The position numbers and the translations under genes were made by a program. A model generated the notes under the pieces. It worked only from the letters and a program-made list of their open reading frames with translations, had not been told where the DNA came from and did not search any database. Below are positions 7,367 to 16,340 of a stretch of 64,000 nucleotides of DNA, piece by piece. Numbering within the stretch: the first letter of the stretch is position 1; each line of letters begins with the position of its first letter. The stretch spans positions 22,611 through 86,610 of the forward strand of contig JAFUVU010000046.1 of the NCBI GenBank assembly GCA_017477465.1, given 5' to 3'. This DNA comes from Bacteroidales bacterium (GTDB lineage Bacteria > Bacteroidota > Bacteroidia > Bacteroidales > UBA932).

Positions 7367-8443
7367 ATGATTTACGTCCACGTCCCTTTCTGCAAAAGTT
7401 TCTGCAATTACTGCGACTTCTACTCCGAAATAGCCCGGGAAGACAAGTTCGGCCGCTACACGGACCAGATATGCGAAGAAATACGCCGCAGAAAGGGAGA
7501 AATGGACAATTCACTCAGAACCCTCTACTTTGGCGGCGGTACCCCTTCGGTGCTGCCGCTCGGTGATTTGACCCGTATCCTGCTAACCCTGGAAGAATGC
7601 GGCCACGGCGGTCCTTACACGGAATTCACGATGGAAGTGAATCCGGAAGACATAGTGGAGCGCGGCCTCCCCTACGTTCAAAGCCTGAAGGCGCTGGGCG
7701 TAAACCGCATCAGCATGGGCGTACAGTCATTTGACGACGAACTTCTGCGCTGGATGAACCGCCGCCACAGTGCCGACGGTGCCAGAAAGGCCTTCCGCCT
7801 TGTACGGGAAGCCGGAATCGGCAATATAAGCCTGGACTTGATTTTCGGGCTCAGCAACCTCTCGGACGAGGTTTGGGAAGACACCATCCGCGAAGCTCTG
7901 GCCCTTGGTCCGGAGCATATTTCCTGCTACCAGCTCACGGTTGAAGGAGACAGCGTCCTTGCCCAAAGGCTGGAAAACGGAGAATACGAGGAGGCCGACG
8001 AAGAGCTCTGCCGACGTCAGTACGACAGGCTCTGCACCCTTCTGGGCGAGGCCGGCTATCGGCATTACGAGATATCCAACTTCGCAAAACCGGGATTTGA
8101 AGCAATTCACAATCAAGGATATTGGCAGAGAAAGCCATACGTTGGGCTCGGTCCTTCGGCACATTCTTTCAGCGGGCGCAACCGCTCCTGGAACGACGCT
8201 TCGCTTGACGATTACTCCCACACCGAAGAGTCCCTGAGCGTAGAGGACGAAAAAGTGGAAACCCTTATGCTCAGCCTAAGGACAGCTAAAGGCGCAGACG
8301 GTGAATTCCTTATGGCAAACTGCATTCCGGGCAGCATCGACCTCCTTCTCAAAGAGGGCGCTTTAGTTAAAATCGGCCGGCGTTACAGAATACCCGAAGA
8401 CCATTTCTTTGTTTCCGACGAAATTATCCGCACCCTGGTATGA
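7367..8443 (+). CDS. hemW: Radical SAM protein HemW (coproporphyrinogen oxidase-like, haem chaperone)
   Basis: 358 residues. The radical SAM cluster motif is CKSFCNYCDF (CX3CX2C) near residue 9, as in HemN/HemW, followed by YFGGGTPS, the MEVNPED strand, MGVQSFDD and DLIFGLSN. HemW lacks the N-terminal extension of true HemN; this protein starts directly at MIYVHVPFC, so the haem-trafficking HemW assignment is preferred over coproporphyrinogen dehydrogenase. ATG at 7367 is chosen because it abuts the upstream stop; an open frame reaches 7337 without homology. The stop overlaps the next gene (ATGA at 8440-8443). Confidence 0.93.
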   Translation: MIYVHVPFCKSFCNYCDFYSEIAREDKFGRYTDQICEEIRRRKGEMDNSLRTLYFGGGTPSVLPLGDLTRILLTLEECGHGGPYTEFTMEVNPEDIVERGLPYVQSLKALGVNRISMGVQSFDDELLRWMNRRHSADGARKAFRLVREAGIGNISLDLIFGLSNLSDEVWEDTIREALALGPEHISCYQLTVEGDSVLAQRLENGEYEEADEELCRRQYDRLCTLLGEAGYRHYEISNFAKPGFEAIHNQGYWQRKPYVGLGPSAHSFSGRNRSWNDASLDDYSHTEESLSVEDEKVETLMLSLRTAKGADGEFLMANCIPGSIDLLLKEGALVKIGRRYRIPEDHFFVSDEIIRTLV

Positions 8444-8907
8444 AACATATAAGAAGAGCAGTAAAATACTTTATCCAGATTCTCCTAATCTTCATCCTTA
8501 TCATAGGGGTGCTGATGCTTATCGGATACGTTCCCAAGGACGTGTCCCTGGCTTTTAAGGACGGATGGTCGTCCATAGCTTTTATCATCGGCATTTTCGC
8601 TGTCATGAGCGCAGTTTATCCCTTCTTCGGATACGGAAAACGCAATATCTTTGCAAAAGGAGACCCTGCCGACAGCTGGCCCTCAATCGACGATGCAATG
8701 CAGATGAGAGGCTATGCAAAGGCGGAAGAAAAGGAAGACGGCAGCCGTGTGTACGTGCTGAAATCGGCCCTTAACAGGGCTGCACGCCTGTGGGAAGACC
8801 AAATAACCATTACGCCGGTGCTGGGCGGTTTCCAGGCAGAGGGCCTGGTAAGGGACCTTGCCCGCTGCGTAATGGCAATAGAACATAAAATCAAAAGTTA
8901 TGAGTGA
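8440..8907 (+). CDS. Small membrane protein, unknown function
   Basis: 155 residues with two N-terminal hydrophobic helices (about 10-29 and 43-64) and a soluble C-terminal domain of about 85 residues that includes GYAKAEEKEDGSRVYVLKS. The Lys/Arg-rich start suggests that the soluble part is cytoplasmic. It overlaps hemW by four bases and the next gene by eight, so it is a tight operon member. I do not recognise a family; it looks like the small DUF proteins often beside DUF2007 genes in this phylum. Confidence 0.75.
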   Translation: MKHIRRAVKYFIQILLIFILIIGVLMLIGYVPKDVSLAFKDGWSSIAFIIGIFAVMSAVYPFFGYGKRNIFAKGDPADSWPSIDDAMQMRGYAKAEEKEDGSRVYVLKSALNRAARLWEDQITITPVLGGFQAEGLVRDLARCVMAIEHKIKSYE

Positions 8908-9124
8908 CACCCAGAAATTCAAAACCGTCGCCCAGTTCAGCGAAAAAGTCCAGGCCGACCTTTGCGTCGCCCTGCTGGGAGACAACGGCATCCCCGCCGG
9001 CGTGTTCGGCGCGGATTCTTCCTATCCTTCACTGGGTTTTGCAAGACCCATCGAAGTGAAAGTCAACGAGAATGACTACGAAGCGGCAATGAGCATCCTG
9101 GCCGCTTCCGACAAGGCGGAGTAA
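8900..9124 (+). CDS. DUF2007 family protein
   Basis: 74 residues. The pattern (TVAQFSEKVQADLCVALLGDNGIPAGVFGAD followed by IEVKVNENDYEAAMSIL, quoted in parts) fits DUF2007, small ferredoxin-fold-like proteins annotated as putative signal-transducing proteins with no proven role. The start overlaps the preceding gene by eight bases. Its 3' end overlaps the convergent DUF3109 gene by 49 bases. Confidence 0.8.
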   Translation: MSDTQKFKTVAQFSEKVQADLCVALLGDNGIPAGVFGADSSYPSLGFARPIEVKVNENDYEAAMSILAASDKAE

Positions 9125-9675
9125 AACTCCTGCCCGAAAGCTTCAGTAAGCGGGCCGCGGAGGAACTGGTACACCCTGGTTCCTTCGCGGCGCCCTTTTT
9201 CGAAGGCGTCGCGGCAGATATCCCAGCGGTGAAGATTCAGCCCTACTCTGCCGCCGCCAAGATCGACCACGCGGATCGGGTACAGGGAACAGGAAATGGG
9301 CTTTTTAAAGCGACAGAGGCCCTTGTCGAACTGACGCTCGATTGCGCAGTAGCAGCTGCCGTCGGCCCCGAAGTGGCAGAACGCACACTCTTCGCTGCCG
9401 GGGACAAGAGGGGTTACAAGGTCGCCGTCCCTGTCGACTTCGAAGAAGCCCTTGGCCGATACGGCAGCGCGGCCTTCCTCCCGCATCAAAGGCGCAAACA
9501 CCTCATAATCACGTTCCAACGGCTCCAGCTCTTCTTCTTTCAAAGGCGCACCGCTGTCGCCTATTATGCAGCATTTACCCTTGCAGACGGCATAATCGCA
9601 GGCAAAGTATTCCAGAATGACATCCTCGGACACAAGGACATCGCCTATTTCGATGATGGTTCCGAAATCTCTCAT
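9076..9675 (-). CDS. DUF3109 family cysteine-rich protein
   Basis: 199 residues. Cysteines cluster in the order ACDYAVCKGKCC (about residues 25-36), ECAFCHFG and SCYCAIE (about 97-110), then CRFKKPISCSLYPIR (about 120-134), resembling the YkgJ-type zinc or Fe-S cluster pattern. DUF3109 proteins are common in Bacteroidota and have no defined reaction. Its ATG overlaps the stop of the M16-like gene (ATGA), so the pair is translationally coupled. Confidence 0.85.
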   Translation of the reverse strand: MRDFGTIIEIGDVLVSEDVILEYFACDYAVCKGKCCIIGDSGAPLKEEELEPLERDYEVFAPLMREEGRAAVSAKGFFEVDRDGDLVTPLVPGSEECAFCHFGADGSCYCAIERQFDKGLCRFKKPISCSLYPIRVVDLGGGRVGLNLHRWDICRDAFEKGRREGTRVYQFLRGPLTEAFGQEFYSALSEAARMLIAAS

Positions 9676-12194
9676 GGTACCAGGTATTCAATCCGGCCGC
9701 CGGAAGCCAGTGCGCCAAGGAGGGCCTGCACTTTCTCGGATGTAATGCCGGCTATGGTTTCGCTGAAGCGGGACGTGAGGTCTTTGTTTTCGCCGTAACG
9801 GGCCTGCAGCGTGTTTGTGAAGCCGTCCGGAGTGGCCATGACGCTGCGCACATTGTTGTCAAGCATTCTTTTCCAGGCGCTAAGATCGGCCTGGGAGACA
9901 GGGTTCAGGGACGCTGCCCTGATGGCTGCACGTACCGCCGTGAGAGCCTGTTCGGCCGATGTTTCCGCCACATCGGCAGGAAGGCCGGAGGCTGCAATCG
10001 GGCGGCAGGTGATGAACATTCTGAAGCGCTCCTGAGGATGTGCAAGGTAATCTACCGACACCTCGGAGGAGTAGCCATAGCCCGCAAGGTGGGTGATGAG
10101 CGTCCTTTGCAGCGCATCAGCAGCAATGCTGGCGGTGTAGAAATGCTCCGCCGTGAGGGTGTAGCCTGCATCCAGCAGGACATGGATTCCGGGGGCCCCT
10201 GCAGCTGCCGTGTAGGTTGTTACGCCGCTTAGAGTCTGCATCTGGACCGGCTTTCTCGCCTGCACGCCGCGAAGAGTCTTGAACCCGCCGAGGTACTTCA
10301 GCAAAACCCTCTTGACGCCTTCTTCCGAAAGGTCGCCGCTTAGGATCAGCACTCCGTCGTTCATGCGGGAGAACCTGTCATCGTAGAACGAATCGGCCTT
10401 TTTGCGCGTTTCGTCCGTAAGGGCCTCCGCGCGGCGGACTCCGGTATAGACATAGCCGGGGGTCAGCATAGAGTACAATTTTTCCCGCTCACTCTCTCCG
10501 GCAAATCGCTGATTGGCGCAAAACGACTGATATTCAGATATATTCGTACTCCTGTCGTTTGCCATCGCCAGCAAGGACTTAAGAAGGAGGGTGAGCTTGC
10601 CCGATGGCGCGTCGCCGCTTATGGACATGCTGCCAAGGCCCACGTTTGTGCGCATGGCTATGCCGTTGCTCTCCAGAACATCCCTGAACGCAGGTGCAGG
10701 CAGGCCGCCGACATCGTATAGCGAGAGGATGTCGCCGATATATCCGCCTTCGCCTTCACTCAGATCCGGAATCCTGGCAAGCCCGCCGCCAAGCTGAAGG
10801 GCGTAGCTGAACATCCCCGTACCCTTTACCGGCTTGAAAATCACGCGCATGCCATTCGAAAAAGTATAGAGAGTTCCGCCTGTGACGGCCTCCCTTTTCT
10901 CGCTCTTTATGCGAAGCTTGGGGCACTTGACTTCAAGGCCGGCGGTGTCGGCCCTGTGCCAGCTGTAGTCCTTGCCGCTTTCGGAGAGGGAGCCGTACAG
11001 ATATGCCAGGTTGTAATAGAAGAGGGCGTCGTCCTTCTTTTCCCAAGAATCGGGCACGCCGGAGTATTCCAGAGTAAGGTTGGACAGCTGTTCCAACAAT
11101 GCCGACGTAAAGCTGTTGAAAAGACGGGTTTCGGTGCTGTCGGCCACGTTTTTGCGGGCAAAAAAGCGCAGCGTCTCACTGCCGGGGGCCAAAGACCCGC
11201 CATAGAGGAAATTGGCAATGCACTTCTGAGCATACTCCCCTGCCGACGGGGCCGATGCCGCCTCGCGGTAAATCCTTGGTGCAAGCACCTGCTTGGCATC
11301 GGCAAATTCTTGCGGTTTTACGCCGAAGGCATCAAGCTGGGCAATGGTGGAGGATATTACGCGCATGGCGTCGTCCAGCTGTTCGCGGCGCACTTTTACG
11401 CTTACGGTGTAGCGCTCATCGCCGCTATAATCGGCACTTGTAAGGGCCCTGAGGCCGATTTCCCCATGCGGGATGCCGGCGTCTTTAAGGTCTCTTTCCA
11501 GCCTGTGCCTCAGGAGTACGCCCAGCTCCCGGCCGAAGAGCTCCGACACTACCGACTGAGCCGTATTCATGTACGCAAACGGGATTCTGGAGCCGGAATA
11601 GGTTACCGAAACCTGTGCTTCCCCGTCGGGATGGAATATCACCGACGGCGCAGGAGAAGGCTCCCAGACATAGTCGGGCATGTGGTTTTCCTTGACCAGC
11701 ATCCTTGGAACGAGCATGGAGAAGATATCCATTTTCTTTTTGAGTTCCACCGCATCTATGTCTCCGCTCACTATAACCGCCTGTTCCGCTTTGGATTCGG
11801 CCACTCTGGCGAAGGTGTAAAGAAGGGTGGAATCCAGCACCTGAGGCTTGTAGAATGGCACATCCGTGAAGCGATAGACTGTGGAGCCGTCTTCGTCCGA
11901 AATATACCCCTTCGGACCGGGGCCGATGCCCATCCGGGCGAAGAAAGCGGAAGAAAGGCCGTCGCGTTTGCTTGCCGACAAGGGCTCGTTCCTTTGGACT
12001 ATGAGAACATCGGCATAGCCTTTTTTTTGCGGCGCCGTAACCATATAGTAGGTTACGCCGCAGCCAAGTGTTCCTTTGCTTATCTGCTTATCCTGTGCAA
12101 GAGACGGCAGACTGGGCTGGGCTGGCACAGTTATTGAAAAACAGAGGAGGGCCAAAACGGCCGCAACAATATATTGAAAACGGAGATTATTCAT
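9672..12194 (-). CDS. Secreted M16-like peptidase homologue lacking the zinc motif
   Basis: 840 residues with a signal peptide (residues 1-26, ending TVPAQ). Two halves each resemble an M16 (insulinase/MPP) module: residues about 45-390, and about 470-840 beginning at LYTFSNGMRVIFKP. The HXXEH zinc motif of active M16 enzymes is absent from both halves; the place where it belongs reads SKRDGLSSAFFARMG. It is therefore probably a non-catalytic partner or chaperone, perhaps of an active M16 subunit encoded elsewhere. ATG at 12194 is chosen for its signal peptide; the open frame extends upstream to 12287 across the divergent promoter. Confidence 0.8.
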   Translation of the reverse strand: MNNLRFQYIVAAVLALLCFSITVPAQPSLPSLAQDKQISKGTLGCGVTYYMVTAPQKKGYADVLIVQRNEPLSASKRDGLSSAFFARMGIGPGPKGYISDEDGSTVYRFTDVPFYKPQVLDSTLLYTFARVAESKAEQAVIVSGDIDAVELKKKMDIFSMLVPRMLVKENHMPDYVWEPSPAPSVIFHPDGEAQVSVTYSGSRIPFAYMNTAQSVVSELFGRELGVLLRHRLERDLKDAGIPHGEIGLRALTSADYSGDERYTVSVKVRREQLDDAMRVISSTIAQLDAFGVKPQEFADAKQVLAPRIYREAASAPSAGEYAQKCIANFLYGGSLAPGSETLRFFARKNVADSTETRLFNSFTSALLEQLSNLTLEYSGVPDSWEKKDDALFYYNLAYLYGSLSESGKDYSWHRADTAGLEVKCPKLRIKSEKREAVTGGTLYTFSNGMRVIFKPVKGTGMFSYALQLGGGLARIPDLSEGEGGYIGDILSLYDVGGLPAPAFRDVLESNGIAMRTNVGLGSMSISGDAPSGKLTLLLKSLLAMANDRSTNISEYQSFCANQRFAGESEREKLYSMLTPGYVYTGVRRAEALTDETRKKADSFYDDRFSRMNDGVLILSGDLSEEGVKRVLLKYLGGFKTLRGVQARKPVQMQTLSGVTTYTAAAGAPGIHVLLDAGYTLTAEHFYTASIAADALQRTLITHLAGYGYSSEVSVDYLAHPQERFRMFITCRPIAASGLPADVAETSAEQALTAVRAAIRAASLNPVSQADLSAWKRMLDNNVRSVMATPDGFTNTLQARYGENKDLTSRFSETIAGITSEKVQALLGALASGGRIEYLVP

Positions 12195-12212
12195 TTTAAC
12201 CCGAATTTCGTG

Positions 12213-12220
12213 CAAAAATA
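12213..12220 (-). promoter_or_regulatory. -7 box (TATTTTTG) for the M16-like gene
   Basis: TAnnTTTG match on the minus strand, 18 nt before the chosen ATG; this argues against the longer N-terminus. Confidence 0.6.
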
Positions 12221-12233
12221 CAACTAATTTTGC

Positions 12234-12241
12234 TATTTTTG
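12234..12241 (+). promoter_or_regulatory. -7 box (TATTTTTG) for the TPR gene
   Basis: TAnnTTTG match about 45 nt before the ATG at 12287, divergent to the box at 12213-12220. Confidence 0.6.
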
Positions 12242-12286
12242 CAATTCGTGTGCTAGCGAATGTATAACTTAACAATATTTGAGACA

Positions 12287-13213
12287 ATGAAAAGATTTTT
12301 TGTAGCTATCGCTGCCCTCGGCCTTGCAGCCGCTGTGGCATCCGCACAAGATTTCAACGCAGCGGTTGACGCATTCAACGCCGGAGCCCAGGCTCTGGAA
12401 ACCAACAAAGTGGAAGCCCTCACCCAGTTCCGCCAAGCCCTCACCCTGGCACAGGCCTGCGAAGACGCAGAAGCAGCAGAACTGATCGGCAAATGCAAGG
12501 AGATCATCCCCGGTACCATCCTCTCCATTGCCAAGGAACAAATCAATGAAGCAAATTACGATGCAGCCCTCGCCACTCTCGCAGAGGCAAAGGCAGTCGC
12601 AACAGAATACAGCGCACAAGAAGCTATCGACGAGGCAGCCACCCTGGTTCCCAACGTGCTCCTTCGCAAAGGCACAACCCTGCTGAAAGCCAAGGATTTC
12701 GCTTCCGCAGTAGCATCTTTCAAGGAAGTTGTCGCTCTTACCCCCGAAGACGGACAGGCATATCTCCTTCTGGGCCAGGCACAGCTCCAGAACGGCGCAA
12801 CGGATGACGCCATCGCAGCCCTCGGCAAAGCTTCCGAACTGGGCGAAGAGCAGGCCGGAAAGCTCCTCAGCACAACCTACCTCAAAAAAGGCATGGGTCT
12901 TCTGAAGGCCGGCAAGAATGCAGAAGCCATCGAAGCTCTGGAAACCTCCAACACCTACGCTGAAAGCGCCAACGCTTACAAGCTCATCGCCAGCGCCTAC
13001 ACCAAGAGCGGCAAGAGCGCAAAAGCCATCTCCGCTTATAAGAAGTATCTGGAAATCAGCCCTGACGCCAAAGACGCGGCCGACATCAACTTCACCATCG
13101 CCGCCACTGCACAGAAGTCCGGTGACAAGGCTACCGCAAAAGAGTATTACGCAAAACTCGCCGGCACCAAGTACGCAGCCCAGGCAGAGGCCCAGCTAAA
13201 AGCGCTGAAATAA
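12287..13213 (+). CDS. Secreted tetratricopeptide-repeat protein
   Basis: 308 residues. The signal peptide is MKRFFVAIAALGLAAAVASA, followed by repeated helical pairs of TPR type: ALTQFRQAL, AVASFKEVVALTPEDGQAYLLLGQAQLQ, AISAYKKYLEISPDAKDAADI (quoted in parts). It is probably a periplasmic scaffold or assembly factor; the partner is unknown. ATG at 12287 is preferred over 12260 because it begins the signal peptide. The stop TAA is followed immediately by the TTG start of the U32 gene. Confidence 0.85.
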   Translation: MKRFFVAIAALGLAAAVASAQDFNAAVDAFNAGAQALETNKVEALTQFRQALTLAQACEDAEAAELIGKCKEIIPGTILSIAKEQINEANYDAALATLAEAKAVATEYSAQEAIDEAATLVPNVLLRKGTTLLKAKDFASAVASFKEVVALTPEDGQAYLLLGQAQLQNGATDDAIAALGKASELGEEQAGKLLSTTYLKKGMGLLKAGKNAEAIEALETSNTYAESANAYKLIASAYTKSGKSAKAISAYKKYLEISPDAKDAADINFTIAATAQKSGDKATAKEYYAKLAGTKYAAQAEAQLKALK

Positions 13214-15055
13214 TTGAAGACTCTTGAACTACTGGCGACAGCCAGAACAGCGGATATCGGCATCGCAGCAATCGACTGCGGTGCCGATGCCGTCTATCTG
13301 GCGGGGCCTGCTTTCGGGGCGCGCCAGGCGGCCGGCAACTCTGTGGAAGACATTGCCAGGCTGTGCCGGTACGCCCATCGGTTCGGAGCCAAAGTATTTG
13401 TAACGGTAAACACCATAGTCTTTGACAATGAGATTGACTCCGTCAAAGAGCTAATTCCCCAACTGGAAAAAGCCGGCACGGATGCGCTCATAATCCAGGA
13501 TCCCGCCGTGCTTGAACTGGCGCGTTCATCGGCCATGGCCTTGCATGCTTCTACGCAATGCGCCGTTCTGACGCCTGAAAAGGCCCGTTTTCTGGAAAGT
13601 TTGGGCTACGGGAGAATAGTCCTGGAAAGGCAGCTGTCACTGTCTCAGATAGAAGCCATCTCCAAAGCCGTAAACAGCGAGATAGAATGCTTTGTGCACG
13701 GTGCGCTTTGCGTAAGCTACAGCGGTCAGTGCTATTTATCGGAATACCTCACCGGCAGAAGCGCCAACCGCGGAGCCTGCGCCCAGCCATGCCGCAATCT
13801 TTACGATCTGGAAGATGAGAAGGGGCGCACGCTGTCCAAAAACAAGGCTTTCCTCTCCCTCAAAGACCTCAATCTTTACAGCCACCTGAAGGAACTTGCC
13901 GATGCCGGAGCCATGTCCTTCAAAATTGAAGGCCGCCTCAAAAACATCTCCTATGTCAAGAACGTCGTAAAAGCCTATTCGGAGGCTCTGGACAAGCTTG
14001 TGGCCACCTATCCGGATCTTTACAAGCGCGCATCTTACGGCCATAGCACAGGCGGTTTCAAACCCGATTTGGACAAGACCTTCAACCGCGGTTATACATC
14101 GCTTTTCATAGACGGAAAACGCGGAAACTGGTCTTCATTGCTGACGCCAAAGTCGATGGGAGAGCTGATCGGCACTGTTAGGAAGGTCACTCCGGACGGC
14201 TTTATCCTTAAGCCGGCAAAAGCGGATATAACACTCTCCAACGGAGACGGTTTTGCCATCGTAACGCAAGACGGAAGCATTACAGGCTTCAGGGCCGATA
14301 TCTGCTCCGGCTACACCGTCCGCTGCAAAAAACCGGAGCAGCTGCGCGAAGGTATTCCCCTGTACCGCAATATCAACGCTTCTTTTGAAAAGGAGATACA
14401 GCGCCAGTCGCCGGAAAGAGTCATCGACGTGGATTTGACGGTTTCTTTTTCCGACGGCAGCATCTGCGCCAGCGCCAAAACCGAAGACGGAAGAACGGCA
14501 AGCGTGAGCTTATCGGCCCCACAGGACAAGGCCATGAACGAGGAGCGCATGTTACAGACCATCCGCACCCAATTCGCAAAAAAGAGCAGCATCTACGCTT
14601 TCCGCAATCCGGAGATCCGCTGTCAAGGGGAAGTCCCTTTTATGCCCGCCTCTTTCATAAACGCCATCCGCCGCGAACTGGCCGAAAAACTGGACTCGAT
14701 CCCCGTACAGCCAATACCCCTTAAGAGAGGACAGGAAGACCCTTCCGTCCAATGCAACGCAAGTCTTTCCTACAAATTCAATATCGCCAACGACACGGAC
14801 CGCTCAATCTACCTGCGCAGAGGAGCAAGTTCCATGGAACAGGCATACGAGCTAAGCCACCGCGAAGGAATAGAATTGATGCGCAGCAAGTACTGCGTAA
14901 GGCATGAGCTGGGCCTATGTCCAAAACAAGGCAAAGCATCAAAGGCCGAATCCCTCTACCTGCGAAACGGGAAAATGCGGCTCTGTCTTTCTTTCGATTG
15001 CGCCCGCTGCGAAATGACAGTAAGCGACAGCGCCCCCACAACTACAAAGAAATAA
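13214..15055 (+). CDS. Peptidase U32 family protein (RlhA/TrhP-like)
   Basis: 613 residues. Members of this family (E. coli RlhA, TrhP) hydroxylate cytidine or uridine in rRNA or tRNA with a prephenate-derived cofactor and an iron-sulfur cluster; the peptidase name is historical. Visible are the TIM-barrel start (ELLATARTADIGIAAIDCGADAVY), ALHASTQC, and the signature HGALCVSYSGQCYLSEYLTGRS...RGACAQPCR with its cysteines, then KIEGRLKN. A C-terminal domain with CVRHELGLCPKQ follows. Translation appears to start with TTG directly after the TPR stop codon, an unusual start with zero spacing. Which RNA it modifies is not clear. Confidence 0.88.
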   Translation: MKTLELLATARTADIGIAAIDCGADAVYLAGPAFGARQAAGNSVEDIARLCRYAHRFGAKVFVTVNTIVFDNEIDSVKELIPQLEKAGTDALIIQDPAVLELARSSAMALHASTQCAVLTPEKARFLESLGYGRIVLERQLSLSQIEAISKAVNSEIECFVHGALCVSYSGQCYLSEYLTGRSANRGACAQPCRNLYDLEDEKGRTLSKNKAFLSLKDLNLYSHLKELADAGAMSFKIEGRLKNISYVKNVVKAYSEALDKLVATYPDLYKRASYGHSTGGFKPDLDKTFNRGYTSLFIDGKRGNWSSLLTPKSMGELIGTVRKVTPDGFILKPAKADITLSNGDGFAIVTQDGSITGFRADICSGYTVRCKKPEQLREGIPLYRNINASFEKEIQRQSPERVIDVDLTVSFSDGSICASAKTEDGRTASVSLSAPQDKAMNEERMLQTIRTQFAKKSSIYAFRNPEIRCQGEVPFMPASFINAIRRELAEKLDSIPVQPIPLKRGQEDPSVQCNASLSYKFNIANDTDRSIYLRRGASSMEQAYELSHREGIELMRSKYCVRHELGLCPKQGKASKAESLYLRNGKMRLCLSFDCARCEMTVSDSAPTTTKK

Positions 15056-16217
15056 GTTCCAGGACTAGTTCGACATCACCGAAGCCTATTGCCCTGCCGC
15101 TGTATTTTTCTATGTAACTTCTTGTAAGTGAGCCGCGCCAGACAATATCGTCCCTTGTGTAGAGCGGGATTTCCAAATCAATGCCGTATGCCTTTGAATT
15201 ATACTTGACCGTAGCGCTGCATTTCCAGCTTGTCCTGGTGCCGCCGTCGTCTTCTATGAGCATAAAAGCGCACGAGCTGAGACCTGTTTTTTCCGATGTA
15301 TTCCATTCTGACACCAGCACTGCGTTAGGCTGCAGAACTTCCCCTACCTGCGAACGTCTTACTACAATCATAAAGTCGGTGATTGACGGTTCGTACAAAC
15401 GTAATTCCGCCTCCGTTGATGCCGTAAAGTCCTCAACAGCACCTACTTTGCAGAAAAACTCACTGCCCCCGGCCAGCCAGGAATCGAATTGACGCTTAGC
15501 TTTGAACGAGCGGAGGACAAGGGTGCGCAATTCGGGGGCATCGGCCTTTACAAGTATATCGCCGCCTCCGCTGCCCCAGGAGGGGTCTTCCCTTCGGCGC
15601 AGTTCCAAAGACTTATAGTCCGCATCCGAGTTGCGGTTCATCACCCATACGGGGCGTTCTGCGGCCATTTCTTCGCTCACCAGTATCTTCTCCACCGTTC
15701 CGTCGCTTTTGAGTGCGAAACCTTCGTTGCGGAGGGCGCCGTCACCCGTGTCGTAGGTTATTATGGGCAGCCCTTCGCCGTTCCAGGAATCCGAATATGG
15801 CCAGTAAATCTGCACATCCGACAGCGAGAGGGAATCCAGCCACGCCTCAGCGTCTCCCTCGCCTGCCTTTGTTGACAGGACCGCATCATGCAGCAGTTCC
15901 CTAAGCGGATGCGGGTATTTTGCCGATTTGGTTTCTCCATCATCGCCTACTCCGCTACCGGGGGCGCGGAATAGGTCCTGCATGCGGTATTCTTCGTCAT
16001 AACCGTTGCCTGCCGATGCGCTTGCCGCATCGTGCACTTCTTCAAGATGCTGGGCCTCCAGCGGCAAAGAAGCGAACAGGCGCGCAACCTCTTCAAGGGA
16101 AACAAACGGGGCAGGCTCTTGAGGGAGGGGCTCCTCAGTGTTGAATTTGTCACAGGCTGCCAGAATTGCAGTACCCAGGGCCAGCAGCACCCCTGCTTTT
16201 AAATAACAGTATTTCAT
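15042..16217 (-). CDS. Lipoprotein, unknown function
   Basis: 391 residues. A signal peptide ends in the lipobox LAAC (about residues 18-21), so the mature protein is probably lipid-anchored. The rest is acidic and low in recognised motifs; the stretch DSWNGEGLPIITYDTGDG precedes beta-rich sequence. Domain unknown. ATG at 16217 is chosen for the signal peptide; the open frame runs to 16307. Its 3' end overlaps the U32 gene by 14 bases. A perfect inverted repeat lies upstream at 16271-16300. Confidence 0.75.
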   Translation of the reverse strand: MKYCYLKAGVLLALGTAILAACDKFNTEEPLPQEPAPFVSLEEVARLFASLPLEAQHLEEVHDAASASAGNGYDEEYRMQDLFRAPGSGVGDDGETKSAKYPHPLRELLHDAVLSTKAGEGDAEAWLDSLSLSDVQIYWPYSDSWNGEGLPIITYDTGDGALRNEGFALKSDGTVEKILVSEEMAAERPVWVMNRNSDADYKSLELRRREDPSWGSGGGDILVKADAPELRTLVLRSFKAKRQFDSWLAGGSEFFCKVGAVEDFTASTEAELRLYEPSITDFMIVVRRSQVGEVLQPNAVLVSEWNTSEKTGLSSCAFMLIEDDGGTRTSWKCSATVKYNSKAYGIDLEIPLYTRDDIVWRGSLTRSYIEKYSGRAIGFGDVELVLELISL

Positions 16218-16270
16218 AGCTTTTTTGCGGCTTTTTACTTGCCGTTTCCTTGCTACAAAGTACCGGAAAC

Positions 16271-16300
16271 TTATCCGTTTTAAAAAATTAAAACGGATAA
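16271..16300. repeat. Perfect 13-bp inverted repeat, 4-nt spacer
   Basis: TTATCCGTTTTAA and its exact complement flank AAAA, about 55 nt upstream of the lipoprotein start. It could be an operator, or a hairpin in the transcript. Only the symmetry is directly seen. Confidence 0.6.
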
Positions 16301-16306
16301 ATAGCA

Positions 16307-16340
16307 AAATAGGCCTCCAGGTTAGCTGGAAGGCCTATTT
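16307..16340 (-). terminator. Hairpin at the 3' end of prmC
   Basis: AAATAGGCCTCCAG and CTGGAAGGCCTATTT can form a stem of about 14 bp with one bulged base. It overlaps the prmC stop codon. The arms are A/T rich at the base, so it may terminate the minus-strand PBP1a-ddl-prmC operon. No long T tract follows. Confidence 0.5.

Noticed and set aside
10956-12137. 393-codon plus-strand frame opposite the M16-like gene
   Set aside because: Low-complexity shadow of a real gene on the minus strand.
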